A stretch of DNA of 64,000 bases from Stenogyne calaminthoides (lineage: Eukaryota; Streptophyta; Magnoliopsida; Lamiales; Lamiaceae), in assembly GCA_037126765.1 (NCBI GenBank), contig JBBCBC010000026.1:31171698-31235697 (forward strand), written 5' to 3'. The notes under the pieces are model-generated. The model did not search any database and had not been told where the DNA came from. It saw only the letters and a list, made by a program, of their open reading frames with translations. Below are positions 1 to 11,447 of the stretch, piece by piece (the stretch's first letter is position 1; every line of letters starts with the position of its first letter). The position numbers and the translations under genes are program-made.

Positions 1-278
1 TTTTTTAGACTTTTAAAGTTTGGGGGTATTTAATTCGAATTTTTAAAAGTCTTTAAAAATCCTGAGGTATTCAATACGGATTTTAAAAAGTCATAAAAAA
101 ATCTTTAGGTATTCAATAGTCTATAGATTTTAATACTCTATGGATTTTCTTTGATTCTCTTTCAAAAATATAAACAAATTTCACTCTCCAAAATCTCTTC
201 TAACAACCAGAGATTTCTACGTATTCTCTCAGAGAACTCTGAAGATGAAAAGTCAGAAGAAAAAAAACCTTCGTAATA

Positions 279-882
279 CTTTTCATTTAAACAAGTAATA
301 TGTTCTATTTAAAAATTTATACTTTTCATCTAAACAAATTATACTTTTCTTTTAAACAAGTAATACATTTCTATTTAAACAAGTTATATTTTTCTATTTA
401 AACAAGTAATATTTTTCTATTTAAACAAGTAATACTTTTCAATTTTAAACAAGTAATACTTTTCTATTTAAACAAGTTATACTTTTCATCTAAACAAGTT
501 ATATTTTTCTTTTAAACAAGTAATACTTTTCTTTTAAACAAGTAATAGTTTTCTACTTAAACAAGTAATATTTTTCTATTTAAACAAGTTATATTTTTCT
601 ATTTAAACAAGTTATATTTTTCATCTAATCAAGTTATAGTTTTCTTTTAAACAAGTAATACTTTTCTATTTAAACAAGTAATACTTTTCTATTTAAATAA
701 GTAATATTTTTCTATTTAAATAAGTAATACTTTTCATTTAAACAAGTAATACTTTTCTATTTAAACAAATTATACTTTTCATCTCAACAAGTTATACTTT
801 TCTGTTAAACAAGTAATACTTTTCTTTTAAACAAATAATACTTTTCTATTTAAACAAGTAATATTTTTCTATTTAAACAAGT
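279..882. repeat. AT-rich minisatellite, about 22-23 bp unit
   Basis: Roughly 27 degenerate head-to-tail copies of a unit close to TTTAAACAAGTAATACTTTTCT. Copies vary mainly at AAGTAAT/AAGTTAT and at CTATTT/CATCT/CTTTT. The array lies wholly inside the Harbinger-like element and stops where transposase-like sequence begins. No coding potential is seen. Confidence 0.85.
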
Positions 883-953
883 ACAGAAGCTAACTACAAC
901 AAATATCGAAATTGCTTTCTCAAAGCCAACTACAACAAAGAACGGAAGCTAAT

Positions 954-1061
954 GCATGGAGAACGAGTATTGCTAATGCTCTGTGGGATATGAGGCCGAG
1001 GTATAACGGTGATGGAAATGAAGATGATGAGAATGGAGATGAGAATAATAATGATGAATAA
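954..1061 (+). pseudogene. Transposase carboxyl-terminal remnant
   Basis: An open frame reads AWRTSIANALWDMRPR and then an acidic D/E/N-rich tail before TAA at 1059. A W-R-x-x-I-A-x-x-x-W pattern followed by a ragged acidic tail is typical of the ends of plant HARBI1-like transposases. That fits the terminal repeats of the surrounding element. Only about 35 residues remain, so the assignment is tentative. Confidence 0.4.
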
Positions 1062-1359
1062 TAATGTATTTTTTTTGAACTAATATATTTTGGTATTTTT
1101 TCTAGACAATTTGGATTTTTTTTTTTCTATACAAGTGTGTTCCATATACATTTGCATCAATAGTTCCAGCGCCGAAGTCTATGAAAATCCATGTAAATCA
1201 ATAAAAAAATGTGTATTCCACATCCTGTCAAGTCTATGAAAATCCATGTAAATCAATAAAAAAAGTCAGTCAAACTCTGCATGGAGTCTATGGATTTTCT
1301 AAATCCACATACTTTTTAAAATTTTAAAAAATCCAATAAAATCTCAATTGAATTCACCC

Positions 1360-1956
1360 TTAATACGTTATAATTTGTGCATACTGCATAATCATATAAT
1401 TGGTATTGCAAAATACAAATAACAACTATCAAAATCACTTAATTTCAAAAATTTGTGAGTGGAAGCCTTTGAAAAAAAAGTTATCAGATCATATATTTCA
1501 GCTAACACGTAGACAAGTATAGAACCATACATACAATCATACATCATATCTATGGGACAATTATATACTACTCCATCTTAAGAACAATTCAGATTTCAGG
1601 GGGGGGGGGAAGGTTATAAATGAACCTCACAAAAACATATGAACGGGTGTATATACATACACACAACTTTTTTTGACAGGATATACATACATACATACAA
1701 CTAGTTCATATCTAAGAGGAAAATCATTTCAACTTTTTCATCAATTCCTTTATATTTGTACAAAAAAAGACACACCATAGTAACTCTTCACACATGTTAG
1801 TTTTTTTTCTTTTTTTCTTTTTATGGCTCTCTATCATGCAACTGTTACAGGCCCCAGATTAAAAGACTATGTGGGGATCTTCAGAACCGAATCTCATATC
1901 TGTGTAAGATAAATGTACTCCCATATCTACGAAAAATCGGGTATTATACCTTAAGA
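1360..1956. other. Intergenic / formin 3' flank
   Basis: No coding signal. It holds a run of about ten G near 1600, an ACAT-type microsatellite around 1650-1700 and T-rich tracts near 1800-1820. The last part is probably the formin 3' untranslated region. Confidence 0.5.
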
Positions 1957-4900
1957 TCAGGCTTCATCATCTGAACTGAATTCATCATCTTCCATTTGTC
2001 GAGCCCTCAACGCTGGAAATAGCCGTTGCTGGATATCACGTGCAGATTCAGACGATGACTCATGAGACGGCGAGTCATTAGACTGCGACTCATGAGACGG
2101 AGAAGGAGACAACGATGCTACAGCATTTTTCCTTGGCGTCTTTGATGGCATCTTTATCGAGTTCTTCACATTTAAGCAAGTCTTATCCACCATTACTAAG
2201 AAATCACGAACAATCACGAACAAATGCACTCCTTCGTCCCGCCCTCCCTTTCCGTGGAAATAATCCCCCGTGCTCTTCACCATATCCATTATCCTCTTCT
2301 CTTCTTCGACCAGCAATACAACTTCCGGTTCACATTCATGCACAAAGCTAGTAAGAGTATCAAGAAACTCACTCTCTTCCCCCAAATCTTTCATCTCTTT
2401 TTCAAGAAACTCTTTTGTCTTTATACGTGCTTGATTCAGTTTCGACACTGAGTCACTCAGCATGTCATTGTCGATTAGGGCTGCCTTTTTGACGTTCTGG
2501 AGCTCGTTGCTAAGCCCGGAGACGACCTGAAGGCCGAGGTTTCGGTGATACTCTTCTGTTTCGTGGGAAGAATCTTCGTAAAGCTCTTCTGTTCTCACAC
2601 TGGACATGCTTGAGCTGTCTTTTAATTTACGAGCAGCGCGTACTCCTTCACCACGGATTATTTCGTGGACGACGAAATGCAAAAGTGTCGTCTTTCCATC
2701 TGTTCCTTTCACGTCAGATAGTTTCAAGAGTGTTTCAAGCTTGAATGCCTGAGCACCGCCTCGATAAGTTCCATCGTTCATACGGTTGCCAGTTTTGAGA
2801 ACAGCTTCCAAGAGTTTTAGGAAGAGTCGGCTGCTTCTCAGTTCCGTACATGCTACCTGAATTCAGGGGATAATCATAATACACTGTTAACATTCACATA
2901 CACATTTTCAATGAGAATGGTAACGGGAATCCTCGAATAGTGAGTTATAATAAATATGATGGTAACATTGTTAGTTTATTGCTCTAATTTTGGAATAAGT
3001 TGAAACAAAATATGATTAGTTGAGAAAGAGTAGAATATTGAGGGGCAATTATTAAAGGGGGGGAGGTAGTTAATCAAAATGGGATAATGTTTAGCTTAGT
3101 TGTGTTTCATTAACCCATATGAAGGTGAATTAATCATCTTTTATTCTCATTATATTCATTTCCATTATCATTCCCATTGAAGAATTATGAACCAAGCGCC
3201 CCCTAATATTTTATTTGCACACAAACCTCTAAAGTCGCAAAGGAGACTTTGATTGAAGAAAGTTCCTCCTGGAATGTGCTCATGAACAGCAACGATTCCA
3301 TACGCTTAAAGGCGAACGGAATGTCCACCACGCCCTTTAGGAACCTCTCTGCTGGGCCAAGTTGAGAAATTTCTCCACAATACAACCTAAGTTTTAGTTC
3401 TTCATCTGCTGTTGGGGCCATTTTCAATAGAGTGTGGATGAATTCTGCTGGGAGCTCATTACCTGATCAAGATTATAAATACACAAATCCATCAAGAAGT
3501 TAAACTGATTCACAAAGGCATCAAATAGACAAGATGATACACCCAATTCAACGCTTGTGAAAGACACATCAAAGCTAAAATGTACCTTCTTTGAGGGCAT
3601 CACAGACTTCTTCTGTAGTCACGTTCAATGCTTTTAGAAGAATCGCTAAGTTCTGCGCTTTTTTCTGATCAATAATCTGAATAAACTGTGGTGTAGAATC
3701 AGATGATGAACTTCTCCTGTTCTCATTTTTCTTCTTATCCGCAGCAGCATATCCAAACAGAGCTTCCATCATCTCCTCATTAAATCTGCAAGTCCAGAAA
3801 GTAGTTAAGAAATTCACATGAGAAATGGAGAAATAAAAATATCATGATTTAAAATCAAAGTCATGCCGTAATCCAATACAAGAACTTACTGAAACGACCC
3901 AGCTTTAAGCTCATGCCAGACCATCGACTGATCAGGGCTCGCAAGAACCTTATCCCAGAAGAACGGTTTTAACTTGGTTTTGGGAGCGCCAGATTCATCA
4001 GAACCTACACTTGAGTCTCCTGTCGAAGTACGTCGATGGTGGGGCCCAAGAGGGGACGGTCTAGATGGGCCTGGTGGAATAGGAGGAGGAGGGTGGCGGC
4101 CACTTCTGGGAGGTGGTGGAGGCGCCGGAGTAGGGAGGGTTGGTGGAGAAGGAGGTGCTGCTACCGGCGGTGGAGGTGGTGGTGGTGCTGCCGCCACTGC
4201 TGCCACAGCCGCTGACCCCGGCGCCGCCTCTGCTGCAGCACCTGATGCCACCACTGGTGCAGCACCTGATGCCACCACTGGTGCAGCACCTGATGCCACC
4301 ACTGGTGCAGCACCTGATGCCACCACTGGTGCAGCACCTGATGCCACCACTGTTTCCGTCACTGCCACCCTTCCTGGAGGAAGTGGTAATGAATTTTTTC
4401 CAACTGTATTTTCAGCATGAGCTTCTGTTGATGACTGAAATCCAGCTTGAGAAGCCGAAACACAATGAGCATCCAATGAACTGCCAGTAGTGGTAAACAT
4501 AGCCGTGCAATTTAAACTGTTTGAAGTACCCATGATGTGCGAATTTTCTGATGAACCTGAAATAAATATCCACATTATGGCAATGAAGAATGAAAAATAA
4601 CTGAAATTGATCTCTTGGACAAAAGCTCAACCATGATTAGTAAGGGAGTTATTTTTTCCCAAAAGGACATTATGTTTTCATGCCTGTAAATTAAGGACAA
4701 TACAAATTTGGCCTACATTACATAAGTTAAAATGTATTGTCCTTAATTTACAGGGATAAAAGCCCGATTTTCAGTCCTCACATGTGATTTTAACCCGATT
4801 TAGGCTAACTGGGGTCAATTTGGCCTACATTTGCATAAATTAAAAAATATTATCCTTAGTTTATAGGCACTTAAACATAGTGTCCTTTTTTTGGGGCCTA

Positions 4901-6321
4901 AAAAAGTTTTTTCCCCGATTAGTAACATACCAGCAGACGTATTACTGGGGCTAATGTTGAGAAGAGGCTTCTCATCTCGTAGCCCGCCTTTTGGCTCAAG
5001 CCTTGGATCTCTTCTCACACAGAAATATATGACTACAGCCACAAGACCAAGTCCTGCCAATACACCTGCAACTACAGCACCAATGAGGTACTTCATATTA
5101 TCGTTGTTGGCTTTAGGTGAAACTTTTTGGGTTTTTGATGTAGGAGTCTTGTGGTCTGATAATGGAGAATAATCGGTATCTGATTCAGAAGATGTTGCTG
5201 TGGTAGAATCATCAATAGTACCTAAAGCTCGTCTCGTCGCCAGGTACCTCCTCGGAATACTAGCCCAATCAGTAAACAGATTTTGACTTTGATCAGAAAA
5301 TGTCCCTTTCTGATCTTTTAACACTTGGAGAGGAAAGTTTTTTCCTCTCAAACAGTGTACAATAGTTTCTTTTTCCTTCGGAGGAAGATCATCTGAATCT
5401 TTATGTAGAAATATTTTTACCAAACAGGGCGAACAAAATTCAACACCATTGTTAATGACAGTTCTTGAATGAGATGGAGTTGAACCTAAGTCCTTAACAG
5501 ATTCTGTACTTTCCTTTAACTCGTTTTTGCAGTATTCCCATGCATGCTCAACCTGTTAAGGAAATATTTCAGAAGAACGATGTTATGTTTGGATAAGGGA
5601 AACCTTTCTCAGTTTACGTGTAGATAGTGATTTTGTCAACTTTCGAGACACAACCAACTTTATAGCTTGAACACTCTTTCTAGATTATTAACCAAAGATA
5701 ACAACTGGAAAAAATCAGAAAAACGAGTGATGGATTCTGTTGCAATCCAAACATTGTCTCTTCATATTATGTTATTTCAACAAGATGTATGGCAGAATTT
5801 TGAAATACTAAACGAGAGTTTCTAAACACGATCGAATGAGAACGAATACAAATGACAGTCATCGATCATGAGGAAACAATGGCATGACAATTGGACATCA
5901 AGTAGAATCATGAACTGCTCTGATTAATAAGCCAATGGTTATGGCATAACTCGTATAAATCATTTGAATCGATTATTAACGCATCCAAGTTCATGTTTAG
6001 GTAAGATCATGTAAAAGTAAAATATGGAATTTACACAAAAACAGCCAAAGGAACAATAGTATAGATGTTTCTTCATTTTTGATAATAATAACACCACATA
6101 CAATGCAGAAAACCAAATAAGTTATCACGACAAATTACGCACATAATACATTTACGCTTAAATTCTGCACAAATTCAATCAAATTCACGTACCGTATACT
6201 CACGGATATCCTGAAATCCATTGTCAAATATGTTTTCTCCTAATTTTTTCCTTCCCTCTGAATTATTCGCTGCGAAAACACATATAAAAACAATAAAATA
6301 CGCCATGAATCTGGCTTCCAT
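1957..6321 (-). CDS. Class I plant formin (FH1-FH2 actin nucleator)
   Basis: Exons in gene order: 6321-6193, 5552-4931, 4556-3890, 3785-3586, 3462-3227, 2856-1957. All introns are GT-AG and the phases close to 917 codons plus stop. The start at 6321 opens a signal-peptide-like segment (residues about 1-22). An extracellular part with CSPCLVKIF follows, then one transmembrane helix (about 199-221), a proline-rich FH1 region (about 376-430) and an FH2 domain from about 442 (LKPFFWDKV, FNEEMMEALFG, LLKLSDVKGTDGKTTLLHF). The tail is acidic. Class I formins nucleate and elongate actin filaments from the plasma membrane or cell-wall interface; FH1 recruits profilin-actin. The exact Arabidopsis orthologue is uncertain (FH3/FH5/FH11-like flavour). 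FH1 contains an unusual VASGAAP repeat. No disabling change is seen. Confidence 0.95.
4235..4354 (-). repeat. Five-copy 24-bp tandem repeat coding VASGAAPV in formin FH1
   Basis: Five consecutive 24-bp units start at 4235, 4259, 4283, 4307 and 4331. The first four are essentially identical and the last differs only at its end. The unit is a multiple of three, so it adds eight residues (GAAPVVAS) per copy without shifting frame. It sits just before the polyproline tract of the formin. Confidence 0.95.
4683..4754. repeat. Perfect 21-bp inverted repeat in formin intron 2
   Basis: The arm at 4683-4703 (CCTGTAAATTAAGGACAATA + C) is the exact reverse complement of 4734-4754, with a 30-nt loop. A diverged direct copy of the right-hand part (AATTTGGCCTACATT... 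to ...TTATAGG) recurs at about 4817-4866. It is probably the relic of a fold-back MITE. Confidence 0.85.
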
Positions 6322-7853
6322 AATTTCTCAAGCAATCACATCAATTCTTTTGCCAGTGTTGCCCCTTCTCGTATGAATTGAACTCAAACAGCAACACGCA
6401 TAGCTATATCTATAGCTATGCACGCATATAACAGGAAACCCCCTTAATTCCGAACCCTAGAAAAATTCCCCCAAATTGAAGGGAGAAAAATGTATCAGAA
6501 ATCTTTCAGCTATTTATCTAGAAAAACTCCCAAAATTTACACAGCTCTTGATTTCGGGTTCAACGTCACAAAATTCCCAACAGTGCTTCAACGCCCCTCT
6601 CTAACCGCGCTAAATGTATACGATTATACCTCTTCGTATATTATCCGCCGGAACCCGGAATTTTTTGAATTAAATGGAAAAAAGGTGCCCTTATTCCAAG
6701 AATTTGGGAACAAATAGTGAAATAGGGTTCTTGAATGCTTTTGTTGAAGAGGTATTGGGGGAAAGATGGCGTTTCGGGTGAGAAATTGAATTTCTGTTGG
6801 GAAAATTGTTCGTTGAAAAATGGTGCATGTAATTCGGAGGTTAGAAAAGAGGGACAGGGAAATGGCGAGGGAAAGAAACGTGTGTAAAATTACAGGGGGA
6901 AAGGGAGGGAGATCAGGAAAACTAAATAATTAAATTATTTTCTGTTGGTTTTATATGAATTTTAATAATAAAAAATGGTATTAAAAAGTCAATAATTAAT
7001 GTTGCCATATAAATAAGTCCGAAATTGATTTAAAAAATTATGTGATTTTATTTTTATATTTATAGTTATAAAACATTTGTATGTACAGTTTAATTTTGTA
7101 TGTTTATCAATGGTCACTCAATTTAAGTCATCAGAAGTGCAAAGAATAAACATGTGATAATTATCATTATTTAATTTAAAATTAATCCACGACATAATTT
7201 AAATTTAACGACACTTCAGTAAATTACTAAATTAGCATATACATGAACTCATAATATATAATTATACACTATTACTAATATTTATACATAATAATAGATA
7301 ACGATATAGTATATACATAATAATGATATTAAAGTCACACCGTTCATGTGAATTCGAGTTCAAATAAATTTTTATCTTTAAATATTTATTTTGTAAAAAG
7401 CTATTTAAATATTAAGAAAGAAGTGATGGGTCAATTCACACGCAAATATATATATATAGTATGACATTCAAATGTAGTTTGACTCTTCACTCTAAATTTA
7501 AATAAATATTTTGTATTATTATTATTAATTAATTGTGTTTCTATTTAATTGTCTTTATAGTCGTTAAAAATAATTAAAATTATAATAATTTTTAAGGTGA
7601 TCTCCTGTAAAATTCCAAAATAATTAATTAAAAATATAATAAAAAATCAATAATTTTCTTAATGTGTACCATTGAGCCAAATAAATAGACCAAGGCAGTA
7701 ATTTATTCAATTATTCGTAAAGAATTACATATATATTATATATAATAATCCTTTATTATGGAAATTTTGACATATCAAGAAAAATAATCAATTTCTCAAA
7801 ATTCGGATTGTGAGTTGAGTTCTTCCACGGACTCTTCATCATGTCTTTTTCCA
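6322..7853. other. Formin 5' region and AT-rich intergenic DNA
   Basis: About 6322-6900 is the less AT-rich upstream/5'UTR region of the formin. A 75-codon open stretch on the other strand (6490-6717) shows no family features. From 6900 the DNA is very AT-rich with short AT microsatellites (e.g. 7446-7460) and no recognisable gene. Confidence 0.5.
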
Positions 7854-10800
7854 TTAGATCGGACCTAAAAATTAAATTACTTTATAAGTCAATTACTAAT
7901 ATAATATATGTAATGAAAAAAATCATAAAAGTAATATAAAGAAAAATGAGGTCAGTTACACATAAATATATATATATATATATATATTTTGGATATGAAA
8001 TTGAGAAAAATACCCATATTGGAGTGGTCGGTTTCCGAGTTTGCATCTTCCATTTGGACTGTTGCTTCCGGGGCCTAAAATGGAAAAGTGTGTATATTTT
8101 TAAAGGACTATTTTTCTTCATTGTATATACAATTATTTTCGAAAAAAATTATACGCACTAGTTGTACTCAATGTATTGTGATTGATCTATATATAGAATA
8201 ATTAATAATTAATAATGATTTCATTCAAAATATTATCTTATTTTTAATAAAATGCATTAGTTATTTCAATTAAAATATTAATTATTTCATTAAAAAATTA
8301 TAGTTGTGCACGTGCAATTAGTGCTAAATTAAAATCAGGAACAACTGAGTTATCTAAATATTATTTTATGCTAAATTATTTATATTACCTCGACAACAGA
8401 TTCAGGGGCAACCTGGTTACCTAGCAGTTTGGCCTGAAAATATTAGAGGAATTATGTTTTTTATGTTATAAATACAGATTTATACATGTAATGTGACAAG
8501 AAACTAATTAAATTCTTATTTTTTTTTTTTGAAAAAAAAACTATTTAAATTCATTTGCTCTCAATTACATTGTCTATCCCAAGCTAATTTGAGGCTGGTC
8601 CGATAAGTATAATAGTCAGTATTAAATAAATTTACATTTTAATATTTAAAAATTGATTTGATAGGAAGCTTGATAAGAAAACTAAAACAAATGAAAAGTG
8701 ATTAAAATGTTAAAAAAATTAAGCTCACAAAATGTGCAATTAAATTTATATGGAAATTTGTTTCACCTCAATTCGATAAGTTACACTTTTGTGAACTCAA
8801 ATTCACACCGAATTCGATTTTTTATAGTATCACTGTGTTATGTATAAAAGTTATCACTGTTATGCATGAGAACTACTAATGTTATGTATAAAAACTCTTA
8901 CTGTTTAGAAAATATTTAATTGAGTTAATCACACACCTTTGACAATTGTATACGTTGAATGGCACTTGAGAGAAATTGCTGATAAACACCAGCTTCAAGA
9001 ATCGAACTTATTTTCTCAACATTTGGTTCATAACACCTATCAAAGAAATAAAATTAGACATAATTTATTTTGATGTGCTTAAATATTAGAGTGTTTGACT
9101 AATTTGAATATAAGTATTTGATTATAATAAATGAGAAATAAAAATATTATTCAATTAAATTAATAATACTAATTTATATTTTTTTTGAAATAAATAATAC
9201 ATTATTATTTAATAATACACACCAATTATACGGTGCAACTAGTATATACAAGATTTTGCCAAATTACTTACCTCATTTTCTCCTGGGCCTCGCGTTGTCG
9301 CCTATTGAGTTTATCAAGTTTTTCTTCAAGTTCCTGAAATAAATCAATTAATTTTATAAATTGTTAATAATTAATTAGATTTACATAAAGTTTTTATTAA
9401 AGATATAACATGTATAAAACAAAAATTCCATATAATGTTACCTCAATGCTGAAATTGCCGCCGAGTAAAATGATGAACGGATGATTGACATTGTCCACAT
9501 CAAACAAAGAAAACATGAAATTAAAAAATAATGATATTGAGTGTATATTTCTTATATAAATTGAAAAAAAAAAAATCAGATTATCTATTTTAATTTGGTG
9601 ATTCATTTTATATAGTATTATCTTCAATGCACATCGTGTATATCTAATACAATATAAAATGAAATACACCAAATTAGAATTCTGAATCATTGAACATATA
9701 GAGTGTGGTATGAGTGTTTTAAACGACGACAAAAACTTGTATAGACCTGGTTCATGCTATGAATCTTGTTTTTAATTCATGACATTTGAGCCTACTCAAG
9801 GTATTGAAAATGAGTGAAATAGATCAAATAATTCAAGTTCATAGCATAGACCTGGTTCATGGGAGACTTAACTCTTAAATGACTCAATATATCTACGGCA
9901 GTTTAAGGCGACATCAAGGAACAACTTCACGGAATCATAGGTATGTTTCGAGGAAAAAAAGGGCGAAATTTTGCAATATGTTTTTGGGAATGCGTAATTT
10001 GGGTCATCTAAAAAGATGGAATAAACTGAATTTTAAGGTGGAGATTTTCGACATTGTAAATATTGTAGATGAAATAAAGGGTAAGCTTTGGAGTTGAATA
10101 TCTATATATACTGTAGATGTTTGTAGATTTTCCTTTCAAGATTAACTAGCGGATCCTAAGAAGATTTTAGATTGTTAAAGGCTTGTAATTGTAATTTTTA
10201 TTCCGATTAACATTTGTAATCGGAAACCTATATCTTAATGAAATAAAACTTTTTCTTGGTAAAAAATAAAATCTGATTTATAGAGGAATAGGAACAAGAC
10301 ATTACATTGCTATCTTTTCAAGCATTTCTCCCTCATGCTTTATCTGCTTCAGTTTTTGAGACAAGAACTGCAAATTAAATACAAAATCAAAATATATTAT
10401 TTAAGTTATTGAAAACGCAACTAAATAATTATGATATCACAAATAGAAAAATATTTTTTATATGCATACCTCTTCGTTATTCAAAGGCCTGCAGGTGGAA
10501 AAAAAAAAATGGTGAAATTAATAAATAAAATAACTTAAACTTTACTATTGAAATCCCTTGTAACACTTTCATATTTCATTTTATTATTGGAAAATATTTA
10601 TCGATCTTTAATTATTATGAATGACGTGTTTATATATATATGATGTAAAATGAAAATATATATATGACCATTCGAGACGTATGTAAATAATATAAAATTA
10701 TATCAAATTTAATATGCATACCCTCCTCTTAGCTCGTCTGGCCTATCAACAAAACGAAGAAATATGTCTTCAACCCTATCAAAACAAAAAAAAGTTGTTT

Positions 10801-11447
10801 TTCAATTTTGTAGAGAGAATGGTAAGTTTACAAAAATAAATACACAAATTATTGGGTAGGAACCATCACATCCCCTAGATCTACTTACTAAAAAATAACA
10901 AAAAATAATCGTTCTCTTTTTTTTTTTTTTTTTTAAAAGAAAAGTAAAGATATATTAATCAATGAGTCGGAAAATCGGCTTCGATAGCATACAAAGCCAC
11001 CTCAGGTGAACAATAGACTTCCTCACATGAATAAGCAAACTGTGCCTACTCATGGACAACCTTATTAGCAGTTCTACGAACCCAACTAAACGAACAAGAC
11101 TCAAAACCACGTCTCTTACTCTAATATTAAGATGTAGAAAAACCACCCCAAACCCCACTTTACAACGTAATAAAAATAAAATTTTTAATTTAAATATTTT
11201 GACGTTATTATAATAAAAATAAAATAAAATATAATATTTTTCATACCAGATCACACACGTACCTCCCATTGCTAGCAAAAGTAGTAAGGCGGGCAGAGGG
11301 CGAAAACATGAGGAGGGCGACGTCCGTATCACACAAAACTGAGAGCTCTTTCGCCTTTTTTATTATGCCTTCCTTGCGCTTTGCGTAAGTAACCTGGCGA
11401 GAAGTAGGATTTTCAATTTTTCGCATGGCAAGCTTTTTTCGTCCCAT
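7854..11447 (-). CDS. MADS-box transcription factor, MIKC*-like
   Basis: Exons in gene order: 11447-11263, 10775-10722, 10488-10470, 10367-10306, 9448-9442 (7 nt), 9333-9272, 9036-8937, 8433-8389, 8074-8014, 7864-7854. Phases close to a protein of about 202 residues. Residues 1-60 are a MADS DNA-binding domain (MGRKKLAMRKIENPTSRQVT, RKEGIIKKAKELSVLCD, LLMFSPSARLTTF). Then come RVEDIFLRF, a coiled-coil stretch (FLSQKLKQIKHEGEMLEKI, ELEEKLDKLNRRQ) and CYEPNVEKI with a Gln-rich helix. The layout resembles AGL66/AGL104-type MIKC* proteins, which act mostly in pollen; function here is inferred. The last junction is uncertain. The GT-AG join gives ...SNMGPI-stop at 7854, whereas the frame following the last acceptor stays open to TGA at 7796 if joined one base differently. 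Confidence 0.85.
9442..9448 (-). other. Candidate 7-nt microexon of the MADS gene
   Basis: On the minus strand TTTCAG|CATTGAG|GTAACA gives a canonical acceptor, seven exonic bases and a donor. The previous exon ends in phase 2 (...GCA AT) and the next begins in phase 0 (GAA CTT). Exactly 1 mod 3 bases are needed, and these seven give ATC ATT GAG, producing KIAIIEELEEKLDKL, a continuous coiled coil. No longer exon with a usable acceptor is visible nearby. Confidence 0.7.
9879..10268 (+). mobile_element. Truncated LINE 3' end in MADS intron
   Basis: The plus strand reads LKRWNKLNFKVEIFDIVNIV and then DEIKGKLWSW, the W-R/N-x-x-x-F...I...I...W-x-W pattern that closes many plant L1-type LINE proteins. 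It is followed by an untranslated stretch ending AATGAAATAAAAC-T-rich and an A-rich tail at about 10240-10268. It lies in the intron between exons 4 and 5 of the MADS gene, antisense to it. It is 5'-truncated and carries stops. Confidence 0.55.
10913..11140 (-). mobile_element. Truncated LINE (RNase H type) 3' end in MADS intron 1
   Basis: A T-run at about 10913-10934 is the poly(A) tail on the minus strand. Upstream of it the minus strand reads SFSWVRRTANKVVHEWAQFA and ends EADFP, the typical last segment of the RNase H domain (W-x-x-R-x-x-N-x-x-x-H-x-x-A) of plant LINEs. Related tails with the same RNase H ending occur at 24384-24800 and 33380-33532. Confidence 0.65.

Larger units (their letters stand above)
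22..1359. mobile_element. PIF/Harbinger-like DNA transposon, non-autonomous
   Basis: The left end (GGGGGTATTTAATT at 22-35) and the reverse complement of the right end (GGGTGAATTCAATT, 1346-1359) form imperfect terminal inverted repeats. Both continue into similar A/T-rich subterminal sequence. The right flank is TTA and the left flank is TTT, close to the 3-bp TTA/TAA target of PIF/Harbinger elements. Inside are a short-unit tandem array and a stretch resembling the carboxyl end of a transposase. A further near-repeat of the left end (GGTATTCAATACGGATTTTA) begins near 65. A 31-32 bp segment (GTCTATGAAAATCCATG...) is duplicated near 1175 and 1232. The superfamily call rests on end structure and target-site type, not on an intact transposase. 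Confidence 0.5.

Noticed and set aside
279..882. CRISPR-like look of regularly spaced near-identical repeats
   Set aside because: Units are contiguous and degenerate with no unique spacers, in a plant transposon; it is a minisatellite.
3974..4420. 148-codon glycine/alanine-rich frame on the plus strand
   Set aside because: Antisense shadow of the formin FH1 repeats; no spliceable context or domain.
6490..6717. 75-codon plus-strand frame upstream of the formin
   Set aside because: Lies in the likely promoter/leader of the minus-strand gene, no family features, ends without continuation.
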